A stretch of DNA of 64,000 bases from contig NC_086251.1 in NCBI RefSeq assembly GCF_021018805.1, forward strand, positions 40,060,767-40,124,766. The letters run 5' to 3'. The stretch is from Prinia subflava. Lineage: Eukaryota > Chordata > Aves > Passeriformes > Cisticolidae. The notes below the pieces were generated by a model. The model was not told the origin of the DNA, searched no databases, and saw nothing but the letters and a program-made list of their open reading frames with translations. A program made the translations under genes and the position numbers. Each line of letters starts with the position of its first letter. Within the stretch, counting starts at the first letter, position 1. Below are positions 51,901 to 64,000 of the stretch, piece after piece.

Positions 51901-54360
51901 TTAGGAAAAGTTTACTTACTCTATTGTTCATTGCTGTCTGCATAAGAAATGTGGGAGCATGACTTTAGAAATACCTAAAATATGGCTTACACTGGAAATT
52001 CGAAGTTCAAGCAACATTAAATATAAGCTGTGAATTGGGACGTAAGATCTATAGTAGTGTATCTATACACATATGAATGTTTGTGTGATGAAAGTGAGGA
52101 ATTTTTTATTAATTTTAAAATTTGTTGTTGTGCTGATCTTTCAGCAGCAGGCATTCAGACTCAGTTCTCATGGACAAAAATCTCATGACCCCTGAAAGCC
52201 TTCTCTTATTGAAAAGCACATTTATGATTTCTAGAGGATGCTCTTGTGGAAGTCCATGATCCTACAAGGAGATGCATTTTCAGCTAGCACAGTGAGTTTT
52301 GATTAAAAAGGCAAAATCTATGCAACTAATGTTGCATTCAGTATAGAATCAGAGAGGGTGGACCATGATGAAGAATCATATGCCTGATTTTTAGATACCA
52401 ACTCAGATACAACTTTATTGCTAATTATAACACTCCAAGGCAAACAATGTCAGCTTACCCTGGAGGAGCAGGTAGGGCGGGGTTCTGGCATGCACAGCTT
52501 GTCAGATGTCAGGCAGTCAAGCACACAAGCCAAAATGTAATACTCAGACATGAAATTACCAGATAAAGTTCCTAAGTAGGAGCCCTGGAGGCATTCATAC
52601 ATAAAGATATAGAAAGAAGTGAAAGATGCTTCCTTTGGAAAGGCAGGCTGCCACTTTCCAAAATGGATGTGGAAGTGGATTGGAGCCTTTTTCTTGACAC
52701 AGGGAAAAAAGCCCCTAGGAGTGAGTGGAAGTCACAGGGCCCAATTCTCAGAGGTGGTTAAGCCATTTTAAAACAATTTTTAGACTCATGCGTATTAAAT
52801 AGCTTTCAGAATCTAGATTTCAGTGCCTTCTAAGCAAGAAACTTGTTTTAATAGTATTCAGAGGGTTGAGTATGAAACTTAATTTATTCGTCTAAAGAAA
52901 TTTATTATGAGATACTTTAAACTATACTTTTGTGTAACATAGAAGATACATTATTTAGCTTATTTTTATGTCAAGTATTAAATAAAAAGGAGAATAAGCA
53001 GATGAGTGGAAAGCAGAAACAGCAGTGAGATAAGACAGGTAAATCACGATCAAATAGCATCTGCAGCTTGATCTAAAAAAGGCAGTTCATTATTAAAAAA
53101 GGAACACACAAGATTTGTATTTCTAGTACAATTATTTAGAACTATCTGCATAAAAATGCTGTTGGAAATGTGGATAATTAGAAAAGATGTTTGCATGCAA
53201 ATGAAAAGATCATACAGGTGTGTGTGTAGAAGATATCTGGAGAAAGTACAGGAATAGTCCTGCAATTCCTCAGGGAGCAGGTAACCTTAATAATAGACTG
53301 CCTTTGTTACAGGAGAAGATGGATTTTAGAATTTCTAAAGGAAAGATACAATGGGTTTTAATAGGACAACAGCAAAGTCAGAAAAGCAATGCTGATTAGG
53401 GAGAAAATTAAGGCATTTTGAAAGTAAATGACTGTAGACAACATTAGAGGCTATTAATTAGTATTCCTTTCCTAGGTGCTAGAGTAAATGCCAATGTCTT
53501 AATAGTGACTTACCTAGAATATTTTAACTTTGCAACACAGAAAATACTTCTCCCAACCTAATATTTGTTACACAGCAGGCCACATTATCAGATTCATCCT
53601 CTTTTGCAGTGATGCTTCCACATATTCAGATGTTAACAGCATAGGCCAGGTAAGGCAGCTATACACTTTCCATGAACAGCAGCCAGCAATTAGCAACTCA
53701 TCTGCACTTTTCGTTTTGAAATTTAGCTTCTGAGTAAGGCTGTGAATTCTAGATCCCCTGTCTGCTGCACTGCTGCTTAGACTGTTTGAAATCCATCTGA
53801 AATATACTTATTTTTCTCCTTAAAGACCTTACTCTTTCCCAAGCCAGGAGCTTGCAAGACCCTGTGCAAAGCACTAGCCTTGGGACTAGTGGTTAAAACC
53901 CTGTGTTTAAAGTGTTGGTATAGCTCGATGAAGATGTATTTTCATTTTGTAGTAAAGGTATTTACATGAAGCTTAAGAGGTTCTTTGATCAAAGTATGTG
54001 TACATAGAAAAAGAAACAAGGCATTCCTTGAAATGGAATCATGCAAGGAAACTGGTACAGAGGTCCCTGAAATACTGTAAAAGGAAGATGCATACATGGG
54101 TTAACAGGAGTTACAGACCATCTTCTGTGAAGAGGGGAATAAAATCAACATCACACCTATATAAGGCCTTACCAAGGAACAGTCATAGTCTGCAGAAATA
54201 TATTAGCATGTTTTTAATTTGTAATCAAATTGCAAGGTGAGAATTTCCCTCTAGTGTATAGCAGAGGAAAAAAAAAAGATACAAACATTAGTGAATGCAC
54301 AGCAATTGCACTAATATAGAGCTGTCAGTTACAAGGCATCTTTACCAGAAGGCAGGATAC
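48961..54360. other. Intergenic region between ENTPD5 and ALDH6A1
   Basis: About 5.4 kb of AT-rich DNA. Apart from one exon-like segment at 49218-49321 I see no coding exon, RNA gene or recognisable repeat on either strand. In mammals this interval contains the first exons of BBOF1 on the + strand, but its coiled-coil coding exons were not recognised here. Confidence 0.6.
49218..49321 (+). other. Exon-like segment of unknown status
   Basis: A moderate acceptor (CCCCTTTTACAG, ending 49217) and a donor (CG|GTAGGAG at 49322) bound 104 bases open in one frame. The encoded peptide has normal-looking composition (LETKDRNENSVILAS then YLFNKMIQSSDSQDIDEIS). It lies 0.25 kb outside the ENTPD5 CpG island on the opposite strand, where a divergent transcript would start. 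I do not recognise the peptide. It may be chance. Confidence 0.25.
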
Positions 54361-54364
54361 AAAG

Positions 54365-55623
54365 CATTCACACTCAGATTGTTTATTTAGAACAAGTAAT
54401 GGTTACAATCATTAGAAGAATATTATTTACCATGGGTGTTTGAGTGAGATCCCTTCAGATCCTTCATGGCTGCATCATCTTTCAGGAACCAGAGATAAAA
54501 ATACAGGTTCTCCAGCTCCAAATACACAGATTCTTAAAACCAGAGTGTATATACCAAGCCTTACACTTCTCTTACCAATAGGAACTTGCAGTCTCAAGAG
54601 TACATGACTGTGTTGGAGCAAATGTGATGAGGAGTCAATCAACCAACATATATTAAAGAAATACAGCTACAATCAGGACAAGAAACCAACAGACAAGGCC
54701 TGGCTGCTTTGTGATTAAAAAATGTGTTCTTTCTTCCTACTGACCTCTCTGCTTATACTCCATTTTATTCAGACGCACATGATGCTGTGACAAAGATTCT
54801 TAGACATGGTTATGTTTCTACTTCCCCAGTTTCATTATGTTACAGAACATGTAGGCTTGTATCCGTTAGCACAGTGAAAAGGCACCAAACAGCTTTTAGA
54901 TATAAGGGAATTGCTGGCAAGCTTGAGCATACAAGCCCAAGACAGAACAGGAACAGAAGTTTCCATGCTGTCAGAGGCACAGTGAAGGTCACTGTACCAT
55001 ACAGAAACTTCTTTCATCCTTGGACAAGCAATCAAATATGCTTTCCTGAAAAACCCCTACAAAGCTATTTCCAGTGTTTTGGAAACTGCTCGGCAGGTGA
55101 AAGACTGACAACTTGCTGTCTTCATCTTATGTAAAGTCACTTCTATGAGACACCAAAGATGTCCCAGTAATGTTACTCAAAACGAGTACTCATCTTTGAG
55201 TAAGGTGAACTCAGAATCTTAATATGCAAGATAAAGAGGTAAATAAACCTGCTACAAGATGTAGCCAGGAGTGAGTCACTAAGGTTAAAGATATTGAAAT
55301 AAAAAACAGAGTAATCTTCAAGTTCATGGGTTCTGGAAAGAAACACAAATTAAGACCAATCTCAGGGACTGTCCTTTCAGTTAGATAAGGTTTTTTAGTC
55401 CTTGATAGGTTGTAGGGACAAAATTAGTTCAGATAACCAAAAAAACACTGATAGCAACAGAAAATCCAGATCGTGAGTCACATGAGCCCACTCAATCTGC
55501 ACAGTAACAGATTCTTGAGACAAAGGAGTTTTCTATGAATTCCCAAGTAAAGGCTGATAGTTAGGACAAAGCTGGAAAGTGCAGCATAGAAGGGCACCAA
55601 AAACAGCATCTGCAAAAGCTGGT
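54365..55623 (-). other. ALDH6A1: ALDH6A1 3' untranslated region (inferred)
   Basis: Downstream of the ALDH6A1 stop on the minus strand. An AATAAA hexamer (minus strand, 54387-54382) gives a plausible end about 1.25 kb after the stop. A 136-codon open frame runs through it on the opposite strand (54724-55134) without recognisable homology. Confidence 0.5.
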
Positions 55624-58600
55624 TTAGTTTCCCATAGTTGGCATAACCACAGCAGGCTTGGCAATGGTGGCATCTTCCTCTTTCCATTGAGAAATGACAG
55701 TTTTCAGCTGTGTATAGAACTGCACTCCCTGGACGAAAGGAGAGATCCACAGATCATATATTTGGCCTTAGGAATTTTTCAGGTCTATACTAGAGGTATC
55801 TAAACCTTTTCCCCTTTATCTAAACGGGATTGATTTTCTTCTGTGGAAACAATTCTTGTCAGCCCGTTCTTTTTACCAGTTTCACAAAGATTCTGATTCT
55901 GTGAGAAAGCTTGCTAGTTATTGCTCCCTTCTCAAATCTCCTAAAAAGACTTGCACTGTTTTACTTAAGGGAAAAAGAAAGAGGAATGGGCTATCTATGA
56001 TTGTGACATAGATATGGCTTGGTTGAAATGGCTTCAAAGTCTCCTCACTAATGAGGTCTGATGCCCACCTCCCCATTGCCATTTATAACATGATTTATCA
56101 CAATTCAACCCAACAGAGTACTCTGAATCAGCAAGTTACCTGTTTGCCATAGAAATTGGTGTCCCCTCTGAAAGAAGCACGAGAGCCGGTGAAAGAAAAC
56201 ATGGGCAGAGGTACTGGGATGGGAACGTTGATACCCACCTACACCAAAGGAAAGCTGCCATATTAGTCACAAGAAGTAGCAGACTGCAGAGCACTTTCCA
56301 AAAGCTTCTGCATTTTGTTTCCTTATATCTGAGGCTGGGTATTGCTGGCTGAGAGTGTAGGCTGTAAATGGTGTGGGTTAAACGCCTACGTATGTGTAAT
56401 GTGTAAACTCACTGTAAATGGTGAGGGCTAAAAGCAACAATCCTGGCTGGAACATACCTGCCCCACATCTACTAAGTGAGAATACTTCCGAGCTGTGGCT
56501 CCATTGGTGGTGAAGATTGCAGTTCCATTCCCATAGGGGTTATTGTTCACCATCTCAATGGCATCATCCAAAGTGTCTGCTTCCAGCACCACTAGGACAG
56601 GCCCAAAGATTTCCTCCTTATAGCAAGTCATGTTTGGCTGCCAATACAAACAGCAGAAAAAGCAGCTTGTATAAAGGATTTAATAAAAAATATCCTAGTA
56701 AATAGGATATAAGAAACACATATGCTGTTAGTACTCATGATATTCCTAGGATTACTGATCATACTGCATTGCCACAGGCCATCCTTCAGTCCTCCTTACC
56801 TCTTCACCATTTCCCATGCCCTGTCCTCCATCTAGTACACTAAAGAAGGCATCACTTTTCATCTCCAGAGTGCTTTCTGCTTTTACTGCCTGCATTACAA
56901 TGAGTACTTCACTGACACTGTGCAAGGGAAGGCTGAACCCTTTATGGCCTTTCTATCTGGTGATCACTGATTACTGACTGATTTGGCTAACCCATTTTTC
57001 AGCTGACTCTGCAATGTACTCTTTTACAAGCACTGGTTTTGGTCATCTTACCTTGACTTTGCCAAGGATCGTTGGTCCAACAAAATTGCCGTTTTCATAA
57101 CCCTTCACTTTGACATTACGTCCATCCAGGAGAAGGCTGGCACCTTCTTTTACTCCTTTCTCAATCAGACTGCAAACCCGTTCCTTAGCCTGGGGACTGA
57201 TTAGAGGCCCAAGGTCTGCTCCAGGCTGGTCTCCTGTGAAGAGGCAGACACCCCAAGTTTTTAACTCTGACAACTTCCTTTTCATAGGCATCTGGGAGAT
57301 AACTACACTGGCAGGAAAAATCTGAAAATCATGATGTTTCCAAGACACAGAATAAAGATTGGAGACATTGATGAACAGGAACAATAGCCTGGAGCTCTCA
57401 TCATCAACAACGAATCACCAGGAAACCAAAATTCAACAAAAGATTCTTCTCAAGGAGACTTTTCCCCTTTGCAGCACTTTATTGAATATAAACAAAATAT
57501 GATTTACCTAGAATTAGTAACAGTCTAGATTTTCCAAAGTACTTCTTTCCATTTTTCTTTATTTATTGTATGCTTATGACAAATTGGAAGGATCTTGAAA
57601 TGAGGTTGCTATGTAAATGACACATATCAGTTAAACATAGGACTTAACCTCAAATCTCCAGTTAAAACAAGACTGATCCTGTAAACATTGCATCACATTC
57701 CCACCAGCAAGCTGAAAACATATTCCTACCTCCAAGTCTAGGGCTGAGTTTCCCAATCCAGACAATCTCCTAGCTCCTACCCCTACACATCAAATTTGTG
57801 GTGCCAATAGCTCCAAGGGTCACAACACAGTATGGCAGATAAGCTGACCTAAAAAGCTATGGTTGTACAGAAGTGAAGTACCTTGTAAAAATTATCTCAG
57901 TCTGTACCTGCATTTACTCGTAGGTTTTTGGCTCTGTCCACAAGCTCTGGCAGCCATTTCTGAGCTTCTCCTACTAGAATTGCTGTAGACAGGGCCATGC
58001 AGCGTTGGCCAGCTGCTCCAAAAGCAGCTCCAACCAGCTGGTTCAAGGTATTCTCTTTATTGGCGTCAGGCATCACCACACCATGGTTCTTGGCTCCCTG
58101 AAAAACAACACACACAGTCTCCCATTCATAACCACCCAGACTGCTTCTTCTCTAGCCCTCTGGCAATGACTTCTTATAGTAACTATGATTCTGCTACCAA
58201 CAGGCTGGCAAGAGAGCAGCCTTATCACTTAGCTATCAGCAGCCAAGTCAGCGTTGGCTGCTGAGGGGTGTGGTCTCCGTTAACACTCAGAGGTACTCTA
58301 TGTGCTAAAGTGTGCTCCGTTCAGAGACATTACCATGTTGGCCTGGACTCTCTTGCCATTCCGGGATCCTCTCTCATAGATGTACTCTCCAGCCTGATTA
58401 GATCCCACAAAGCTGATTGCTCTGATATCCGGATGGTCACAAATGAAATTCACAGCTTCAAACAGGAAATAATACATTATAACTGTGGTGCACAAATGCT
58501 TCCCTCTGTTCCCATCCCCGCAGTGCTAAATCTTTGTATATTTCTTCTTAGCAAAATTCTGGCCTCTGTGTTTTCTACATCTGAGTTCCCTGAAAGCCTG

Positions 58601-61600
58601 TCTGCAAATTTTCACTCACTTCTTAGCACACATACTCCTGTCCTGTCTTCATACTCCTGACTCTCCTACACCTTTTCATGCTTTGGGCACCTCCCAGGGC
58701 GTCTGAGCAATGCCAAAGTGAAGTTACTGTTCTCTATTTGTACCATCGTGTCGTGAAGCTACATGTGTGCTGTAAAAAGCAGCATGTTAGGAGCCAGGAT
58801 ACTGCATTCACTTGCATAGTCAATGAGGCATTTAATTCTTGTTCAGGCTTCCTTGCGAAACCAAGATGATTTCTCTACGTATTTCAGTTGCAGTTTAGGT
58901 TGCTAAATAGAATTTGAGCACTTACATGCCTTGGGAACTCTGACCCCAGTCCCCAAAATTTTGTTCACCGTATCTCCTGAAAGATCTGGTGCAAGGTGAC
59001 AGAGAATCTCCCACTCACCTTCAGCTTCATCAATAGAGCTGAGGCATCTGTCCAAACCTATCCAACAGCAGTGGTCTCAGACTCTCCAACTGGCCCCTCC
59101 CACTGAGCACACACCACAACACGTACACTCGTCATCTCCAGGAAGGGTGGTTCTTACCTTCATGCTGTCCATGGATGATATTCAGGGTCCCATCGGGGGC
59201 ACCAGCGTCCTGAAACAGCTTGGCAAGGAACATCAGTGCTCCTGGTACACGCTCAGATGGTTTCATCAAGAAGGTGTTTCCACAAACCATAGCCATGGGG
59301 AACATCCAAAGGGGAATCATGGCTGGGAAGTTGAATGGTGCAATTCCAGCACAGACGCCCAGAGGCAGGCGGTAGGTGTAAGTGTCCATGTCTTTAGTGA
59401 TGGAGGGCATGGTCTCTCCAAGGATGAGGGATGTCACACTGCAAGCATGTTCAACCACCTCTGTGGCAGAAAGGGCAATAGGCTGCTGGATTATCTGTTA
59501 GCAACGAGTCCCCAAACTCCCTTTTCATTACTGCCTTGACCCACCTCTTTCTTCCAGCCTCTTCTCCCACAACTTAAAACTCATTGTGCTCCAGAAAATC
59601 CCTCTGCCAAGCGTTGTGAACAAATTATGAATGGATTCTCTCTTGACCACACTACACATCATCGTGACAGGAGCACAGACACAACAGCCCCAGGACAAAA
59701 TGCACAGGTATAGTATTATTGTACCACCTGGGACTCAACCTTACATAACTGAGCACAGGTGAGAAGTTCTTATCCCTTTTTAGTAATTTGCAGTCACTCC
59801 TAGAGAAAACTCTAACAAACTGGAAGTGATTTAAAGATACTCTAAGGAAACTCTTCAGCTTAGAGTTACAATTGACACTTTTCTTTGAGTAGGGGCTATA
59901 AAAGGATCAACATGTACAGAGCCATCTCAGGAGACCTCATCCCTTCCTGTGGGTCCTCAAACGCCCTTTTTTAACAGGAGGAGCCAGCAGCTTACGGAGG
60001 CCTCGGAACACATCTCCCTCAGCATCAGCCAGGGTCTTCCCTTGTTCAAAGGTGATGAGTCTGGAAATTTCTTTCTGCAAATGGAAAACACAACGTTCAT
60101 GAATGTTAGAAAAGTACCCACCCATGAAATAGAGCGCCAGGATAAGACAATTAACAGAGAGTTGAACATCACAGTGCACAGACTGAACAGAACCAGAAAA
60201 GCCTATTCTGACTGATTTTCTCCTTGTAGACAAGAAGCCAATAACCCACACAGCTGACATTTTAGAAAAAAATCATTCTAGGATGATTTGTACTCTAATG
60301 CTTTCAGGTATGACACCACATACACACCAAAAAAAGCAATCAGAGAAACCCAAAAACATAGTGACATACTTGTCTTCATCAACTGGCACATAGTCCATCA
60401 AGACTCAAAGTTCCTTCTGTGGTCTCTTGGTAAAGGGACAAATTCAGAATAATATTCCCTAAGAAGTGCTGCCTCTCTGTTACCATTTGATGGGAAGTGT
60501 TTTGCTGCACCTCTTGACAGTGTCTCAGTTGGCTCCTCAATCATGGCAACACCTCATCAAGAGCTCTGTAAACCCTGAGTCTCTCAATTTAGTTCCTAAA
60601 ATCAGCTGCAATGCATTCAGCCACAGCCATCACACACACTCATGATGTCTCACCAGATTGTCTTTGATGAGTTGTTGATAACGAAGAAAGATTTGCTGGC
60701 GACTCAAAACCGATGTTTCTGACCAGTTCCAAAAAGCCTTCTTGCAAGAAGCCACAGCTGCCTCCATCTCACTGGCTGTGGCTTTTGGTACACGGCCAAC
60801 CACCTCATTTGTGGCCTGAAAAGGAAAACAAATTGCATCAAAACTCAACTTTTCCCATCTGTTCCCACCATTCAAGAGTCCTTTCACAACACACACCTAA
60901 TATTCTTGTTCTACAAGAAGTTGTACTTCTGAGGGCAGAGCACAAAGGAGAGGCCTTCCCTGAATGCACACAAAAGACCTGGGCTACAGCTGGAGTAGTT
61001 CTGAAAACCTGCACTCCAAGTATCTCAAACTAGGCACTCAGAAAACTGCAAAGGCAGTGCTAATTTCCAAGCTGGAGTTGAAGTGACTTGTCTATCTTGA
61101 AATTTCTAGAGACTATAAGGCAAAAGTTTCTGTGGGCTGTGGTCTTTTCCCTCTCCATCGTCTTGGCTCATCTGGCTGTCCCTCTTGCACATTAAGTGAG
61201 GCAATATTCCTTTGGGAAAAGCAGTAAAAGCAGTACATGACTGTACAATTGCCATTGATGTTACCTTACCTATACCCCTAGGCCAAAGCACTATATTTAT
61301 AAGCAACTTTAGGTCTACAGTATTTTAACTTCAAGCTTATTGCCAGTTTAACCTCCTTCTAATGTCTCTTAAAAATTAAATCTGCTTTGATATGACAAAA
61401 ATTTCAGACATATCACTACTCAAAACGAGGAAGAAAATTAAACAAGAACACTGCTTGCTACAGACACCAAATGAGCTTCATGAACATGGCTTGCTGCTCT
61501 GATCATTTCCACAGAATAAATGAAAATAGAGCTTTACAGAGAAGATTTGGAAGCTGCTGTTTAAATGCTTACTATGGAGGTCAAGAGGGTCAGAATTCTG

Positions 61601-62249
61601 AGTGCAACCTCATTTCCATTTGTCTTTGGTAGAGTACATAGACAATCCAAGTGCTACTTATCTATTTTGCACTGCATAGCATCCAGCTTCTAACTTCTCT
61701 GTGATTATTGTGGGTCACAGATATCAGAAGCTCTCTGAAAGGAGAGGGGCTTCAGCTGTCAGGATTTTTCACCTTTTTACCCTGAGAGTAATATCAGTCC
61801 TTATCAGGACTTCACATTTAGCTGGCATCAAATCACACCCAGATGATTTCATATACAGGGTGAAAGATACCTTCAGAAATTTGACATACTCATCACAGAG
61901 CCTTTCTGCAAGAAAAACAATATAACCAGAGTTTAAGCTTTTCTGGAGATCAGGGGCTTACTGTGTGAGGGAGGTAAAGGAGATAGTAACTTTTCTGAGA
62001 CTGACATTTCACGTGAAAAGGAAACTGAGAAGCCATAGTCTGCCTTAAGCTCCAAGTCTAAACCTTTCACAAGAAATAGATCTATGTTTTTCTTCTGCCA
62101 CATCTCTGAAGAGAGGCACAGACCTTCGTTGCACAGTGATCACTATTTTTATAAGCTGAGACTGTTTCACTTACCGGGTTGTGGATATCAATCCATTCAG
62201 TAGTTTTGGACTCGATAAACTTCCCATCAATGAAGAGTTTGGTTGTTGG
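55624..62249 (-). CDS. ALDH6A1: Methylmalonate-semialdehyde dehydrogenase (CoA-acylating), 5' exon(s) outside window
   Basis: Mitochondrial matrix aldehyde dehydrogenase of valine and thymine catabolism; it converts malonate and methylmalonate semialdehydes to acetyl- and propionyl-CoA using NAD and CoA. Exons in order: 62249-62175, 60815-60654, 60074-59996, 59460-59158, 58455-58334, 58097-57908, 57233-57052, 56637-56458, 56238-56140, 55728-55624 (stop 55626-55624). Total 1497 nt, 499 codons including stop, which equals the human protein from its PTVKLFI block to the end. Landmarks: [69 protein letters not shown] with catalytic Cys at 58001-57999, [41 protein letters not shown]-terminus VVMPTMGN. 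Phase closes at all nine joints. The transit peptide is not in the traced exons; it should lie upstream of 62249, probably beyond 64000. Confidence 0.97.
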
Positions 62250-63068
62250 CTGTGGAGGACAAAACACTGGACAATGAGTTATTTTTGTCTCAACGTGCCT
62301 AAATACCAGTGTGCCATATAACATGCAAGACTTCATTTACTGAACCACTAGAGAGTCTCGATCCAGTCTTCAAAGCAAGACCCAGCTAACTGCTCTCTGC
62401 CCCATTTTTCTCTCACTTTACACCAAAATGGCCAAAATTCTTTCTAAAAGCAGTTATAGGAAAAATACATTGCTCAGCTTAGGTTCATAATTATTTCAAT
62501 CTATTTAATCAAAACCTGAAAAACTGCAACTCATAAATGTTCAGAAGAAACAGTTAATAATTCACTTCATGGAATTCCATGAACCCAGTGCAAACTATAC
62601 CACTGTCCTCTGTGCCTCCTTCCCATCAAGCCACTAAGCAGGTTCATCTTTCCAGTTCATAGCTTTAAGCAGAAAATTGGACTTTCTCCACCCCCTACTT
62701 GGTCTTGCAACTAAGAGCAAGGAACCTGCGTCTGTGGAGTTCACAGTGACTGCCCTGGCTGGCAGCACAGAAAACAGAACCTTCTCACTCAGCTGCAAAG
62801 GAGGCACAAAGTTTTAAATAAGGAGTTCAGGCAAACATTGGACAGAGCAGAAAGCAGAGGTGAAAGCTGTAATTAGCACTAGATAGGCAACAAAACTGTA
62901 CCATGCAGGAAAACATATTGTGATTGTATAAATTAAGAAACTAGAAAAGAGGAGCTGACATTGGGAGGTAAGGAGAGAACTATGAGAAAGCAAGAACCAG
63001 TTATCATGACACAAACCCATGACGTGGGGAGAACAGGCAAAAGAAGGTGGAAATGGATCTTCTGTGTT

Positions 63069-63722
63069 TGTCGGAGTCTAGGACATCCTAGGTCGCCCTG
63101 AAGGGTCTGAGACCTGGGTAGGAGGGTCTGAGACCTGGGCAGGAGGGTTTGGAGACCGGACAGGGGGGTCTGGGATCTGTACAAGGGGGTCAAGCCAGCC
63201 TCACACAGAGCCCAGGAGGACACTGCTTTTGATCCCTGTCCATGGGAGTGAATGCCCACATTGTATGAAGAATCACAAGCCAAGAGAGTTTGAAATAAGT
63301 AGTAGTTGGTTTATCATAGAGTGTAAATGTAGAATCTAGGATTTTTAGTGTATGGGCTTGAAGAGGCAAGATGGTGGAATTGGGGAGTGGTCCTGTCCTC
63401 CTGTTCTTGTTCTCCTCCCCCATTTTCTGCTAAGTTGGATCACAAGGATTGGTTTAGAATAGAAATGACACGTTAACATAGGTAGTAAGTATTGATAAAA
63501 TTTTGTAAATAAAAAGTACATTTTGGTTGGTGGTTGGGTCGAGGGGACCGTACATAAGGTCCGGGACCCTCTGATCCCCCCCAGTCCGCCGCGTGTCCTG
63601 CTCTGCTGGGGACGCCTTGCAGAGCTGAGAAAGAACTGAGAGATAATGAAGAATAAACAACCTTGGAGACATGGACTGGCAGGCTCTGTTTGTCTTCCCT
63701 GACTCTGGCGCTGGACCTTTCA
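63069..63722 (+). mobile_element. Endogenous retroviral LTR (ERVK-like) in the ALDH6A1 5' intron
   Basis: An LTR of about 650 bp starts near TGTCGGAGTCTAGGAC and ends near CTGGACCTTTCA. It has a U3 with short tandem repeats (63103-63186), a TATA-like ACATAAGG near 63552, and a polyadenylation hexamer AATAAA near 63652 followed by a GT-rich U5 (CTCTGTTTGTCTTCC). It is antisense to ALDH6A1. Target-site duplication and exact ends are unresolved. A purine-rich tract at about 63040-63056 just before it could be the remnant of a 3' polypurine tract. No retroviral coding region was recognised beside it. Confidence 0.68.
63103..63186. repeat. Four tandem 21-bp units in the LTR U3 region
   Basis: Units start at 63103, 63124, 63145 and 63166, each beginning GGGT and following the pattern GGGTCTGAGACCTGGGNAGGA. 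The first two differ at one base; the third and fourth are progressively diverged. U3 direct repeats of this sort are usually enhancer elements. Confidence 0.88.
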
Positions 63723-64000
63723 GGCAAGAAAAGCTTGAAAATCCTACATACCTCAGGGAACAGAACCCCGAGGTGAATCTCAGGTGAATCTCATCTCAGC
63801 CCTGAGATGTATTAATAACAGAAATTGGACAGATCAACAGAACTGGGATATAAACCCAAATATATCAGAAAACTGAAGAAATTATGATGTGGAATTATGA
63901 AAGGGAGGCGAGCACTTGGATGCTATCCAAGGTTTAATGAAGAGCAAGATATCAGAGGAAGAATTAGGAATATAAACTGTATTGGGTAGGCAAGTAATGA

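Larger units (their letters stand above)
62250..64000 (-). other. ALDH6A1: ALDH6A1 5' intron (to window end)
   Basis: Sequence upstream of the first traced ALDH6A1 exon. I found no exon with a convincing mitochondrial presequence or a good donor. The minus-strand stretch near 62715-62800 has an acceptor-like TTTGCAG but only a poor donor, and is not called. The segment is dominated by the LTR described separately. Confidence 0.5.

Noticed and set aside
62715..62800. Possible ALDH6A1 transit-peptide exon on the minus strand
   Set aside because: Acceptor-like TTTGCAG is present, but the donor is poor and the peptide has no clear Arg-rich presequence or start codon.
1..64000. CRISPR arrays, operons, phage or plasmid elements
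   Set aside because: The window is vertebrate nuclear DNA with spliced genes. No regularly spaced repeats with unique spacers or prokaryotic gene organisation was seen.

Overview
The window is ordinary vertebrate nuclear DNA with long introns, GT-AG splicing, two CpG islands and widely spaced coding exons. A CR1 LINE 3' end in its usual avian form, and LTRs resembling songbird endogenous retrovirus families, point to a bird, probably a passerine. The gene set matches the conserved block known from human 14q24.3. Splice joints were worked out by eye, and reading phase closes at every joint of all four genes whose exons were traced.

Layout. 1-6844 (+): 3' part of ZNF410, a five-C2H2-finger transcription factor. 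8030-15376 (-): FAM161B, eight coding exons, 555 aa, tail to tail with ZNF410. 15377-15723: CpG-rich promoter shared head to head by FAM161B and COQ6. 15724-24924 (+): complete COQ6, 12 exons, 470 aa, with a CR1 fragment in intron 1 and a solo LTR in intron 3. 25574-48394 (-): ENTPD5, 428 aa in 13 coding exons, with a 3' UTR of about 3 kb facing COQ6 and a promoter CpG island at 47.5-49.0 kb. 49-54.4 kb: intergenic, almost featureless. 54.4-64 kb (-): ALDH6A1, 10 coding exons (499 codons including stop); its transit-peptide exon lies beyond the window. An LTR with short tandem repeats sits in its 5' intron.

The genes do not form a pathway operon. COQ6 (ubiquinone ring hydroxylation) and ALDH6A1 (valine/thymine catabolism) are mitochondrial, ENTPD5 is an ER-lumen UDPase, FAM161B is a microtubule/cilium-associated family member and ZNF410 is a nuclear regulator. 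The most notable points are the apparent absence of the mammalian neighbour BBOF1 between ENTPD5 and ALDH6A1, a GC-rich minisatellite inside the ENTPD5 promoter island, a divergent ZNF410 C-terminus, and LTR insertions in the COQ6 and ALDH6A1 introns. I found no novel multi-gene system.
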